From an uncultured Atopobium sp. (GTDB lineage Bacteria; Actinomycetota; Coriobacteriia; Coriobacteriales; Atopobiaceae), in NCBI GenBank assembly GCA_938036925.1, contig CALHVU010000059.1, positions 41,544 through 105,543 on the forward strand: a stretch of DNA of 64,000 nt, written 5' to 3'. The first letter of the stretch is position 1. Each line of letters begins with the position of its first letter. Under the pieces are notes generated by a model that was given only the letters and a program-made list of their open reading frames with translations, did not search any database and was not told the origin of the DNA. The position numbers were made by a program, and so were the translations under genes. Shown piece after piece: positions 54,586 to 63,947 of the stretch.

Positions 54586-56184
54586 TCAACGCACATGCAA
54601 TTGACCATCTTGGATATCGAGAAGAACGTCTGCTTCTTGATCTAGTTCATCAGAGTGCATAATCACCACGACAGTCCGACTACCTTTGAGGTTTGCGAGA
54701 TATCTACAAAGCCTCTGAGCTGTTGGCGCATCTAAATTCTGTAGAGGTTCATCCAAAACAAGTGCCCCTTGTTTTCTGGATAGAGCTCTCAAAAGACCAA
54801 TTTTTTGTCGCTCACCCAAAGAAACGGACTCCTCTTTTCCGTCAAAAGCATGCGTCTCAAGAGAGGAAAAATTGAGCAAGTTGTAAACCGTACGATCGAT
54901 CTTTTCTCCAAACATATTGTCAGCAAGGCTTCCTTCTACAAGAGGTACCGGACGAGCAAAACGAGAACAGTCTTTAAGATCATCCGAAAGCTCTATATCA
55001 CCACTGAATAGTGATGGATCAGAGCAGCCTGCCAAAAGATCTACGAAAGAAGACTTGCCTGAGCCATTGGAACCTCTTACCACCACGAGAGATCCTTGTG
55101 GAATGCTGAGAGCTTGTGTATGGAAAAGTTTTGGACCTTCAAGAGTAGCTAAAAGAGTTCCCTCTCCTATCTTTACAGCTGGTTTAAGTGAAGAGTTCCA
55201 AAGCTTCTCATAACCTGAAGGCTCTTGGGATTCTTTCTCGTGCTCAAGATAAACATCAATATCCGCTTTTGCAGCAAGATATGAGCTTTTAACAGAACAA
55301 ACCGTATCAAGCGGTTCGCTCAATACTGACAAAATCAGATAGGCAGATAAAATCTCTCCAACACTCATCTGACCTATAGAAAGCAGCATAACGCCTGTAA
55401 TTATGGCTACGACTTGCGTGAAATTTGAAAGCGCCGATGGAAGATTCTTTGATAAAGCACTGAAAAAACTACTTCTTTTTACATAGAGGAAATACTCATC
55501 GTTAGCCGCCTCATAAGCATTTTCAAAATAGTTCTCTGCTCGTAGCACATTAATCGAGAGTTTTTCCTCAATTATGCGCCTGCCGATATCCAGCCAGCCT
55601 TCTCGGTTTTTCATTGACTCAGTCAAAATCTCATTTGTTTTCTTGCTCGGATAATCAATAATCACCAAGTAAAAAGGGATATAAAGCAAGACAAGCAAAC
55701 CAATCCATGGATTTACCGTAAACGCCACAATTGCCAAAACAATAACTGCTAAAAGACCACCTAGAAATTCAACGCTTACTGCAATTTGAACACCACTGAA
55801 GACAAAAGCCGCCATAGTAACTACATTAAGATAGTGTCCGGTTTTCTTTTTTGAAAAAACACGAAGAGACATCTTTAAGAATTCCGATATCGCTACCTCA
55901 GAACTAGCAACCGCAGCTTCTAAATTGAGCTTTTGTGGAATCCAAACAGTGAGAAAAAAGCTTAAGCAAAGCGTTACAAGCGAAAGGAACAACAACAGCC
56001 CTAGCTTTTGCCAAACACCGTCAACAGCTTGCACATTAAGCATACTATCAATTAAATCGCCTGTAAAAATACCCAGCATCGCAACAGCAATATATCCAAT
56101 TGCCAAACCAAGGGCAGATAGAAGCATATGTTTTCGTATAACAAATAAGTGAGAGAGACGTTTATTCATACTCATCATTCCCAA
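54586..56184 (-). CDS. ABC transporter, fused permease and ATPase (exporter type)
   Basis: Probable homodimeric exporter of 532 residues. Membrane helices are at about 21-41, 61-81, 133-157, 158-177 and 255-290. The ATPase has Walker A GSNGSGKSS (371-379), a degenerate signature VSLGERQ (454-460, in place of LSGGQ) and Walker B ALVLDEP (474-480). It is divergent from an AraC-type regulator that probably controls it. The exact start is uncertain, since several Met codons lie close together without a clear ribosome site. The substrate is unknown; drug or peptide export are the obvious options. The pair looks AT-richer than its flanks. Confidence 0.82.
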   Translation of the reverse strand: MGMMSMNKRLSHLFVIRKHMLLSALGLAIGYIAVAMLGIFTGDLIDSMLNVQAVDGVWQKLGLLLFLSLVTLCLSFFLTVWIPQKLNLEAAVASSEVAISEFLKMSLRVFSKKKTGHYLNVVTMAAFVFSGVQIAVSVEFLGGLLAVIVLAIVAFTVNPWIGLLVLLYIPFYLVIIDYPSKKTNEILTESMKNREGWLDIGRRIIEEKLSINVLRAENYFENAYEAANDEYFLYVKRSSFFSALSKNLPSALSNFTQVVAIITGVMLLSIGQMSVGEILSAYLILSVLSEPLDTVCSVKSSYLAAKADIDVYLEHEKESQEPSGYEKLWNSSLKPAVKIGEGTLLATLEGPKLFHTQALSIPQGSLVVVRGSNGSGKSSFVDLLAGCSDPSLFSGDIELSDDLKDCSRFARPVPLVEGSLADNMFGEKIDRTVYNLLNFSSLETHAFDGKEESVSLGERQKIGLLRALSRKQGALVLDEPLQNLDAPTAQRLCRYLANLKGSRTVVVIMHSDELDQEADVLLDIQDGQLHVR

Positions 56185-56321
56185 AACATCATTAGCTTAA
56201 AAACGCAGTAAGTAATTCAGTCTCCTTTCCAAAACAGTAATTACCTGCACTTGTAGAATAAGAACTTAATAGATTCTTTAAGGTTAAAGGCGGGTTTCTC
56301 GTATAAAATCGCGTTATCACC

Positions 56322-56327
56322 CTATAA
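56322..56327 (+). promoter_or_regulatory. -10 element of the AraC-type regulator gene
   Basis: A perfect TATAAT, 34 nt before the ATG at 56362. No good -35 is at standard spacing, which fits an activator-dependent or autoregulated promoter. It also argues against a TTG start at 56329, two bases past this element. Confidence 0.55.
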
Positions 56328-56361
56328 TTTGACGCAGGAAAACATCGTTGAAAGACTGATT

Positions 56362-57183
56362 ATGAGCGAAAAGCGACTAACTCAAGCACTTCAAAATATA
56401 CTTGCCAATGGGAATTCTCTTGCTCAAGGTGACGCTTCAAATGTCATTTTGAGTGCACACTACGAAACAGAAGAGTCTGCTAACCCTCATATCAGAGGAT
56501 TTTTTACACTCACTTCTGCTTTTGATTTAGCAAATTTAGGTCAATTTTCTACAAAACCTTATGGAGACGACATTGTGAGTCTCTCAATACTTGCTCGTAA
56601 AAACTATTTTGGAAGTTTTCTTTTCTTTCTAATGCCTTCATCAGAAGATTTCTTTACTTTTACTACAAACCTTATATCAAATAAAAATACACTGCCGCAA
56701 AATATTCATCCAGCTGATATTGAACAAATTTATGCACTTTATACTCAGATAATCATTACCTATTCCGAGAGAAAACCAAATTGGGAAGCTATTGTTACTT
56801 CCTTACTTATAGCGCTTATTACCTGCCTTTCTCCTGATGCTCACTATACGTTCACTCCAGGTAACACTAATGAGACGGTTGCTCTTATCCTTAATGAAAT
56901 TACTGCTCATTCAGAAAGTATTACACTTGCTAAACTTTCAGGAAAATACTCATATACACCAACTTATCTCTCTGAACTTCTCAGACAAAAATGTGGCAAG
57001 ACTTTTTCTGAACTTGTTTTAGAACAAAGAATGGAACGAGCAAAAACACTGTTAATTCATACCAAATTGCCTGTCTCTACTATTTCTTCAATGATTGGCT
57101 ATGGTGGAACAACAGAGTTTTATAGGAAATTTAAGGGCTACTTTTCTCTTACACCACGTGAAATGAGAAGCGAAACTTTTTAG
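56362..57183 (+). CDS. AraC-family transcriptional regulator
   Basis: Predicted regulator of 273 residues. The N-terminal ~165 residues are an unrecognised sensor region. The C-terminal AraC/XylS domain has two helix-turn-helices (ITLAKLSGKYSYTPTYLSEL and VSTISSMIGYGGTTEFYRKF) and ends LTPREMRSETF. It is divergent from the ABC exporter and ends 5 nt before the convergent rluD stop. The gene is visibly AT-rich (many AAA, TTT, ATT codons), suggesting a recent origin by transfer. The inducer is unknown. Confidence 0.87.
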   Translation: MSEKRLTQALQNILANGNSLAQGDASNVILSAHYETEESANPHIRGFFTLTSAFDLANLGQFSTKPYGDDIVSLSILARKNYFGSFLFFLMPSSEDFFTFTTNLISNKNTLPQNIHPADIEQIYALYTQIIITYSERKPNWEAIVTSLLIALITCLSPDAHYTFTPGNTNETVALILNEITAHSESITLAKLSGKYSYTPTYLSELLRQKCGKTFSELVLEQRMERAKTLLIHTKLPVSTISSMIGYGGTTEFYRKFKGYFSLTPREMRSETF

Positions 57184-57188
57184 TCATA

Positions 57189-58199
57189 TTACAACTGTGG
57201 ACAAATCTCATCTCCTACAGAAGTCCTTCCCATAGACATAGTGCTCTGAGAGAGTAGGGCTTCTTGCAGGTCTTTTGGTAGTGTGTCTGCCACCACGATA
57301 TTCTCGCCCGTAAAAGGGTGCTCAAACTGAACGTGCCAGGAGTGTAAAAACTGCCTGTTAAGGCCAAGGTTAAGGCTTGTATCTTTTTTACCGTAGAGCT
57401 GATCGCCGACAACAGGATGACCAATGTGGCGCATGTGAACTCTAATCTGGTGTGTGCGACCTGTATAGAGATGGCACTCAAGAAGCGAGTAACCCTCGCC
57501 TTTTCTACCCGCTTCAAAGCGCTCAAGCGTTCTAAAGGTGGTAATGGCCTCTCGTGCGCCAGGCGCGTCTGATACGGTCATTTTGAGACGGTCTCGCGTT
57601 GAGCGAGCAATGCCCGTTTCAATGGTGCCAGAATCGTGGGCAACATAGCCTTGCACCAGCACAATGTAGCGTCGGTCAAGCACGCGCAGCCTAATGAGGT
57701 CTTGAAGAGCCTTTTGCGCCTCGTCTGACTTTGCTGCCAGCATAAGACCAGATGTATCCATATCAAGACGATGCACAATACCAGGACGTTCTTCTCCCTG
57801 AAGCATTCCTAAGTGCTCGTAGCCACAGTGTGCTACCAGGGCATTTGCCAGGGTGTCATCAACGTGGCCAGGTGATGGATGGCAAACAAGACCAATTTGC
57901 TTGGAGAGCACTATGAGGTACTGGTCCTCAAAGCGAATATCAAGGGGAATGTCTGGGTTTGGACGTAAAAGTCCCGTTTGAGGCTGTGCGTCTGGAAGAG
58001 ACACTAAGAGCCTATCGCCCAACATAAGTTTTTCTGACTTAGAGGTAGCCAGCGTAGCGTTGATAGTTACTCTTCCCTCTTCTACCAGCTTTGTGCAGGC
58101 GCTTCTTGAGGGAAGTGTATCTTGGGCAGAAAGGAACGCATCTAATCTGACGCCGTCCCCTTCTGGTCCAACTAGTATGTCAACGATACGCTCATTCAT
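57189..58199 (-). CDS. RluA-family 23S rRNA pseudouridine synthase (RluD-like)
   Basis: Isomerises uridines in large-subunit rRNA. It has 336 residues from the ATG at 58197-58199, which overlaps the lspA stop by 8 nt. The S4-like domain is at the N-terminus (LPSRSACTKLVEEGRVTINA). The catalytic motif PGIVHRLDMDTSGLML holds the Asp. RTHQIRVHMRHIGHPVVGD is conserved. The lspA-rluD order is common in Gram-positives. RluD-like specificity is likely but not proven by sequence. Confidence 0.9.
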   Translation of the reverse strand: MNERIVDILVGPEGDGVRLDAFLSAQDTLPSRSACTKLVEEGRVTINATLATSKSEKLMLGDRLLVSLPDAQPQTGLLRPNPDIPLDIRFEDQYLIVLSKQIGLVCHPSPGHVDDTLANALVAHCGYEHLGMLQGEERPGIVHRLDMDTSGLMLAAKSDEAQKALQDLIRLRVLDRRYIVLVQGYVAHDSGTIETGIARSTRDRLKMTVSDAPGAREAITTFRTLERFEAGRKGEGYSLLECHLYTGRTHQIRVHMRHIGHPVVGDQLYGKKDTSLNLGLNRQFLHSWHVQFEHPFTGENIVVADTLPKDLQEALLSQSTMSMGRTSVGDEICPQL

Positions 58200-58710
58200 T
58201 GCCACTACCCTGTTGCTGCTTTTTGTCCCAAACCATCCAGTACACAAAAGCAATAAGGATGCCACAGGTTACAAAGATATCCGCCACATTAAACACGGCA
58301 AAATTGACAAACGTTGTAGCAAAGAAATCAGTAACCTGACCATACAAAACACGGTCAATAGCGTTACCAATTCCGCCACCTGCGACGCCTCCCAAAAGCG
58401 CAATAAGCGGCAACGGGAGATTCTTCTCGCGAACTACAAAGCCCACAAGAGCGGCGATAACCACGGCAGTGAGAGCCACAAAAAAGAGGGCATTTCCAGA
58501 GCCCACAGAAAACGCTGCACCGGTGTTACTTACGTGGAAGAGCTCCATAACACCTGGGATAAAAGGTACTGCGGTTCCCTCTGGAATTGAGGTTCGTACC
58601 CAGAGCTTGGTTACCTGGTCAAGCACACAGGCAACAGCGCCCGCCCCGCAGAGAACTGCAAGGCGGGTCACTAGTGTGTGAGTTATATGTTGCTGCTGGT
58701 CAGTGTTCAT
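58192..58710 (-). CDS. lspA: Lipoprotein signal peptidase (signal peptidase II)
   Basis: Membrane aspartyl protease that cleaves prolipoprotein signal peptides; MglB in this window is a predicted substrate. It has 172 residues with four membrane helices. The two catalytic aspartates are in GGIGNAIDRV and VFNVADIFVTCG. It starts directly at the ileS stop (0-nt gap) and is probably cotranscribed with ileS. Confidence 0.95.
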   Translation of the reverse strand: MNTDQQQHITHTLVTRLAVLCGAGAVACVLDQVTKLWVRTSIPEGTAVPFIPGVMELFHVSNTGAAFSVGSGNALFFVALTAVVIAALVGFVVREKNLPLPLIALLGGVAGGGIGNAIDRVLYGQVTDFFATTFVNFAVFNVADIFVTCGILIAFVYWMVWDKKQQQGSGNE

Positions 58711-61509
58711 TTACGCAACAACGTCGTGGCAGCGGTGGCAAAGGTGATCCTCACCAAGCTCGCGATAGTTCCAGCAACGGTCGCAGCGATCGCCGTTTGC
58801 AGGATAGACGCTTACGCTCAGCTCAGAACCTTCGGAGACGGTAACCTCAGAGCAGACAAATGCCTCAGCAAAGTCAAGACCAGCATGAGCAATGGATGCA
58901 GCCTGCTCAGCGGTAAGGGTAACCTCTGCACGAGTAGCCTGCGTGGTCTTCTCGGTAACAACACCTGCCTCAAGAGCGATCTCGTATGCCTTGGTGTATG
59001 CGGCGCGAGCATCAATCAGTACCTGATATGCAGGAAGCAGTGCTGTGTACTCGTCAGTGCTCATAGGAGCCTTATACCAGTCGAGAAGAGCTGCGTACTT
59101 CTGACCGTCACGCATAGACTCTGGCAGGAACTGCATAGCCTCGTCGGTGGTGTAAACCAGAATTGGCTGCAGGTCATGAACAAGCATGGAGAGAATCTCT
59201 GCCCAAACAGTCTGAGCGCTTCTGCGTGTTGCAGAATCTGCAGCATCGCAGTACATACGGTCCTTAGTTGCGTTCAAATAACCGTTGGAAAGCTCAATGA
59301 TGTAATCGTAGAGGGTACGGAAGACGTTATTAAAGCGATATCCCTCGTAAGCCTCAGTGACTGCAGCATGAACCTCGCACATACGTGCAAGAACAAGACG
59401 GTCATACTCTTCAAGGTCCGCTACAGTAACTGCATCGATAGCAGGATCAAACTGGCCCTCAAGCTCGCCAAGAAGGAAGCGAAGGGTGTTTCTGAACCTA
59501 CGGTATGCATCGCCTACCTGAGAAAGAATAGCATCGTCACAAGGAACGTCAGTTGAAGTGTCAACAGAAGCAACCCAAAGGCGTAGGACGTCTGCGCCAC
59601 GTTCAGCACAAACGGCATTTGGATCAATGACATTGCCCAGAGACTTACTCATCTTGCGTCCCTGACCGTCAAGCGTAAATCCCTGTGAGACAACAGACTT
59701 GTAAGGAGCAACTCCGTAGGCTCCAACAGAAGTCATGAGAGAACTCATGAACCAACCACGGTGCTGATCGGAGCCCTCAAGATACATATCAGCTGGGAAC
59801 TTAAGGTTTGGACGGTGTTTGCAAACAGCAGTGTGAGAAACACCAGAATCCCACCAAACGTCCAAAATATCCTTGTTTGCCTTGAGATTGTGGCCGCCAC
59901 ACTTAGGACAGACGCAAGCGTCTCCTAAATAGGTCTTAGGGTCGTCGGTAAACCAAGCATCAGAGCCCTTCTCGCGGAAAAGCTTGATGACAGCGTCAAG
60001 TGTCTGGTCATTGATAACGGTTTCGCCGCAATCCTCGCAGGTGAAAGCAGGGATTGGAACACCCCAGTTACGCTGCCTGGAAATGCACCAGTCAGGGCGG
60101 CCTTCAACCATAGAACCAATACGCTTTACCGCGTTTGCAGGATAGAACTTAACCTTTGTAAGCTCCTCTGCTGCCTGCTGACGCAGACCAGTCTTATCCA
60201 TGGAGACAAACCACTGGCTTGTTGCACGGAAGATAACGGGCTCTTTACAACGCCAGCAGTGTGGATAGCTGTGGGTAATCTCTTCTGCAAGAATGAGCGT
60301 TCCACGGTCTTTGAGCCACTGAACAATGACAGGGTTAGCCTCATTGACCTCCATACCAGAGAAGGGGCCACCAGTGCCCTGACCGTCACCTTTGAAGAAG
60401 TGACCGTCATCATCAACAGGCATAGTCTGTGGAATATCAAAGCGAACACCAGCGTTATAGTCGTCTACGCCATGACCAGGTGCAGAGTGAACAACACCAG
60501 TACCGTCGTCAAGGGTAACGTACTCTGCATAGATAAATTTACCAGTGTTACCAAGGTCACCAAAGATTGGCTGCTTATACTCATTGCCTGCAAGCTCAAC
60601 GCCAGTCTTCTTCCAAGTATTACCTTCTGCGTCCTGAGCAAGCTTCCAATCGGTATAACCAAACTTGGTAGCAGCTTTCTCTGCAAGAGCTTCAGCAACA
60701 ATCTCTACGTGTCCATCAGGAAGCTCAAGAGCAACATAGTTAGCCTCAGGGTGCAGAATAACTGCCTCGTCAGCAGGCATTGTCCATGGAGTTGTAGTCC
60801 AGATGTCTACCCAAGTCTTACCTGCATAAGCCTCAAGACCCTCAGGAACCGTGGTTAGCTCAAAGCGAACAAAGATTGCAGTAGAGGTGACATCGTGATA
60901 CTCAATCTCTGCCTCAGAGAGAGCAGTGTGGTCATGAGTGCACCAGTGAACAGGCTTGGTACCTCTATACACAGAGCCCTTGTCGTAGATTGCCTTGAAG
61001 ATCTCAACATCAGTTGCGTCGTAATCGTTGACGTAAGTGAGATAAGGGTTATCCCACTCGCCCAAAACACCAAGACGCTTAAAACCCTGACGCTGGGTAT
61101 CTACCTGCTCAACCGCCATCTTGCGACAAAGCTCACGGATCTTCTCGGTAGATAACTGATTGAACTTCTCTGTGCCAAGCATCTGCTCAACCTTGTGCTC
61201 GATTGGCTGACCATGGCAGTCCCAACCAGGAACATAAGGAGTCTGGAAGCCCTGCATAGCCTTATAGCGGTTGATGATGTCCTTGGAAATCTTATTCTGT
61301 GCGTGACCCAGGTGAATTGGACCGTTTGCATAAGGAGGTCCATCATGAAGGACAAACTTGTCATGTCCCTCATTCTTCTTCATCAGGAGCTCATAGACGT
61401 TGTTTTGGTCCCAATCAGCCAAACGCTGAGGCTCGTTCTGCGCAAGTGATGCGCGCATAGGAAAGCCTGTGTTTGGCAGGTTGGTGGTCTTTTTGTACTC
61501 GTTTGCCAT
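58711..61509 (-). CDS. ileS: Isoleucyl-tRNA synthetase
   Basis: Charges tRNA-Ile. It has 932 residues from the ATG at 61507-61509, with AAAGG 9 nt upstream. HIGH is ANGPIHLGHAQNK, the KMSKS loop is GRKMSKSLGNVIDP, and a CP1 editing domain is inserted. The C-terminal zinc finger is RCDRCWNYRELGEDHLCHRC. It is controlled by the T-box leader at 61531-61785 and followed without a gap by lspA and then rluD. Confidence 0.97.
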   Translation of the reverse strand: MANEYKKTTNLPNTGFPMRASLAQNEPQRLADWDQNNVYELLMKKNEGHDKFVLHDGPPYANGPIHLGHAQNKISKDIINRYKAMQGFQTPYVPGWDCHGQPIEHKVEQMLGTEKFNQLSTEKIRELCRKMAVEQVDTQRQGFKRLGVLGEWDNPYLTYVNDYDATDVEIFKAIYDKGSVYRGTKPVHWCTHDHTALSEAEIEYHDVTSTAIFVRFELTTVPEGLEAYAGKTWVDIWTTTPWTMPADEAVILHPEANYVALELPDGHVEIVAEALAEKAATKFGYTDWKLAQDAEGNTWKKTGVELAGNEYKQPIFGDLGNTGKFIYAEYVTLDDGTGVVHSAPGHGVDDYNAGVRFDIPQTMPVDDDGHFFKGDGQGTGGPFSGMEVNEANPVIVQWLKDRGTLILAEEITHSYPHCWRCKEPVIFRATSQWFVSMDKTGLRQQAAEELTKVKFYPANAVKRIGSMVEGRPDWCISRQRNWGVPIPAFTCEDCGETVINDQTLDAVIKLFREKGSDAWFTDDPKTYLGDACVCPKCGGHNLKANKDILDVWWDSGVSHTAVCKHRPNLKFPADMYLEGSDQHRGWFMSSLMTSVGAYGVAPYKSVVSQGFTLDGQGRKMSKSLGNVIDPNAVCAERGADVLRLWVASVDTSTDVPCDDAILSQVGDAYRRFRNTLRFLLGELEGQFDPAIDAVTVADLEEYDRLVLARMCEVHAAVTEAYEGYRFNNVFRTLYDYIIELSNGYLNATKDRMYCDAADSATRRSAQTVWAEILSMLVHDLQPILVYTTDEAMQFLPESMRDGQKYAALLDWYKAPMSTDEYTALLPAYQVLIDARAAYTKAYEIALEAGVVTEKTTQATRAEVTLTAEQAASIAHAGLDFAEAFVCSEVTVSEGSELSVSVYPANGDRCDRCWNYRELGEDHLCHRCHDVVA

Positions 61510-61530
61510 CAAGCACAACCTTTCTGGGCA

Positions 61531-61785
61531 CAAATAAAGCGCCCGTCCCTCACAGCTGGGACGAAGCGCCACAATACACTTCGTTGTAACCACCCAGCGA
61601 CGGATATGTCCGTTTACTCGGCTGGCCTGTCACGGCGACCATTTCCGGCAGCATCTACTAGTACAAAAACCTGTACGTTTGAACTGCAGCTCCGAGGTGA
61701 TATTCACACGGACGCAAATGCGGACTTCCACCAACTCCGCTCGCTTGAGATTTGCGCTACCCAGCTACTGTCCTCATCACAGCTT
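61531..61785 (-). promoter_or_regulatory. T-box riboswitch (tRNA-Ile) upstream of ileS
   Basis: On the minus strand the leader opens with GAGGACAGTAGCTGG. The specifier region GAATATCACC presents ATC (61701-61699), an Ile codon. The antiterminator pairs GCTGGG (61598-61593) with CCCAGC (61560-61555) around the TGGT bulge (GGGTGGTTACA) and an inner ACGAAG/CTTCGT helix. TGGT would pair with the ACCA end of uncharged tRNA-Ile. The competing terminator pairs GGCGCTTCGTCCC (61570-61558) with GGGACGGGCGC (61549-61539), then TTTATTTG. This implies transcriptional control, whereas T-boxes described from mycobacterial ileS act on translation. Confidence 0.88.
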
Positions 61786-61789
61786 GTGT

Positions 61790-61975
61790 AAGTAATACTA
61801 CCACGTCTTGCACTCATTGAACTAAGTAATACACACGCGTAAACCGTTTTTAACAAATTATGCGGAATCCAAATTTTAAATTTTTATAGAAATAAAAAAT
61901 GTAGATTGGGTAAAACAATTCCAATATCTAAGTGAGCTCATATCACATTTGAGCCAAACAGGTAAAGGGACGTGT
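61790..61975. other. Divergent intergenic region ileS T-box / ftsH
   Basis: No gene. The part at 61845-61925 is very AT-rich and could act as an UP element for ftsH. On the plus strand AAAGGGA (61964-61970) is the ftsH ribosome site. I could not fix a confident -35/-10 pair for either gene. Confidence 0.4.
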
Positions 61976-63910
61976 ATGGCAAATAACGATAACAAGCACC
62001 GTAGATCTATGTCGATGCTACTCTATATTGCAGTAGCCATCTTTGTATATCTCCTGCTGAGCAACACATTATTACCAGGACTTCTGCGTCAACAGGTACA
62101 AACTGTCTCGTACAGTGAGTTCCTTAACAAGATTGACAACAATGAAGTTACCAAGGTAGACCTTAATACGGGCAGCAGAAACATTAGGTTCACTACAGGC
62201 TCTGGAGATTCCGAGAAGGTCTTTGAGACCACGCAGTTCCCCAATGATTCAACGCTGGTTCAGACGCTTAGAGATCACAAAGTTGATTTCTCGGCTTCTA
62301 TTCCTGACAACTCTACAAATATGCTGCTCTATGCCCTTATTCAGTATGGAATCCCTCTTGTACTCTTCTTGGGCATTGGCTACTTTATCAACCGTTCCCT
62401 TAAACGCGCCATGGGTGACGATGGTCCTTCCATGAACTTTGGTGGCGGATTTGGAGGTCTTGGTGGCAATCTTGGTCGCTCAAGCGCTAAAGAAATTAAG
62501 GGAGAAGACACAGGCATTACGTTTAAAGACGTAGCCGGTCAAGAAGAGGCTAAAGAGTCTATGCAAGAGATTGTTAGCTTCCTTAAGACTCCTGATAAGT
62601 ACAAAGAGATTGGTGCTCGCTGCCCTCGTGGCGCCTTGCTTGTAGGCCCTCCAGGTACTGGTAAGACCCTCATTGCTAAGGCAGTTGCTGGTGAGGCTGG
62701 CGTTCCTTTCTTCCAGATTGCTGGCTCTGAGTTTGTTGAGATGTTTGTTGGACGCGGTGCTGCAAAAGTCCGTGACCTCTTCAAGCAAGCAAATGAAAAG
62801 GCTCCTTGCATCATCTTTATTGACGAGATTGATGCGGTTGGTAAGCGCCGTGACGCTTCTCTTAACTCCAACGATGAGCGTGAGCAAACCTTAAACCAGC
62901 TGCTCTCTGAGATGGACGGCTTTGATAACCACAAGGGTATTGTTGTTCTTGCAGCAACCAACCGCCCTGAGACCTTGGACAAGGCACTTCTGCGTCCTGG
63001 CCGTTTTGACCGTCGTATTCCTGTTGAGCTTCCAGACCTTAAGGGTCGTGAGGCGGTTCTTCAGATTCACGCCAATGATGTAAAGATGGAGCCAGGCGTT
63101 GACCTCTCTATTATTGCTAAGTCCACACCAGGCGCATCCGGTGCTGACCTTGCAAACATCATCAATGAGGCAGCTCTTCGTGCTGTCCGCTTTGGTCGTC
63201 GTCGTGTTACCACCGAAGACCTTGCTGAGTCCGTTGACGTTGTTATTGCCGGCGCAAAGAAGAAGAACACGGTTCTTTCTGAGCACGAGAAGGACGTTGT
63301 GGCTTATCACGAGACCGGCCATGCAATTGTTGGTGCCATCCAGAAAAACGATGCTCCTGTTACCAAGATCACCATTGTTCCTCGTACTGGCGGAGCTCTT
63401 GGCTTTACCATGCAGGTTGAGGATGATGAGCGTTATCTCATGAGCAAAAGCCAGGCAATGGATGAGATTGCTGTTCTCTGTGGTGGACGCGCAGCTGAAG
63501 AACTTATCTTTGGCGAGATGACCAATGGCGCTTCCAACGATATTGAGCGTGCAACAGCAATTGCTCGCGCTATGGTTACGCAGTACGGCATGTCTGACAA
63601 ACTTGGCATGGTTACCCTCAGCCAGCAGCAAAGCCGTTATCTTGGTGGCGGCTCTTCCCTCACCTGCTCTGAGGCAACCGCTGAAGAGATTGATGCTGAA
63701 GTTAGACGCATTGTTGAAGAGGGCCACCAGCGCGCACTCCAGACACTTAAGGAGAACCGCTTCAAGCTGCATGAGATTGCTCACTACCTGCAGAAGAAGG
63801 AAACTATCACCGGCGAGGAGTTCATGAACATCCTTAAATGTGAGAATACTTTTGCACCAGTAGTTGAGAACACCAATGAGGAAGGCTCCTCTACTTCTTC
63901 AGCAGAGTAA
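61976..63910 (+). CDS. ftsH: ATP-dependent zinc metalloprotease FtsH
   Basis: Membrane AAA+ protease for quality control of membrane and regulatory proteins. It has 644 residues from the ATG at 61976. Membrane helices are at about 13-31 and 116-137, flanking an extracytoplasmic domain. Walker A is GPPGTGKT (224-231), Walker [12 protein letters not shown] and the second region of homology [20 protein letters not shown]. The zinc site is HETGH (445-449). A Ser/Thr/Glu-rich tail is present. It is the only long plus-strand gene on the right side. Confidence 0.97.
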   Translation: MANNDNKHRRSMSMLLYIAVAIFVYLLLSNTLLPGLLRQQVQTVSYSEFLNKIDNNEVTKVDLNTGSRNIRFTTGSGDSEKVFETTQFPNDSTLVQTLRDHKVDFSASIPDNSTNMLLYALIQYGIPLVLFLGIGYFINRSLKRAMGDDGPSMNFGGGFGGLGGNLGRSSAKEIKGEDTGITFKDVAGQEEAKESMQEIVSFLKTPDKYKEIGARCPRGALLVGPPGTGKTLIAKAVAGEAGVPFFQIAGSEFVEMFVGRGAAKVRDLFKQANEKAPCIIFIDEIDAVGKRRDASLNSNDEREQTLNQLLSEMDGFDNHKGIVVLAATNRPETLDKALLRPGRFDRRIPVELPDLKGREAVLQIHANDVKMEPGVDLSIIAKSTPGASGADLANIINEAALRAVRFGRRRVTTEDLAESVDVVIAGAKKKNTVLSEHEKDVVAYHETGHAIVGAIQKNDAPVTKITIVPRTGGALGFTMQVEDDERYLMSKSQAMDEIAVLCGGRAAEELIFGEMTNGASNDIERATAIARAMVTQYGMSDKLGMVTLSQQQSRYLGGGSSLTCSEATAEEIDAEVRRIVEEGHQRALQTLKENRFKLHEIAHYLQKKETITGEEFMNILKCENTFAPVVENTNEEGSSTSSAE

Positions 63911-63947
63911 CTTTGTCTCATAAGTAAAATTAAACGGCCGCCTATTC

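Noticed and set aside
62891..63784. 297-codon minus-strand frame opposite ftsH
   Set aside because: Shadow of the highly conserved FtsH coding sequence.
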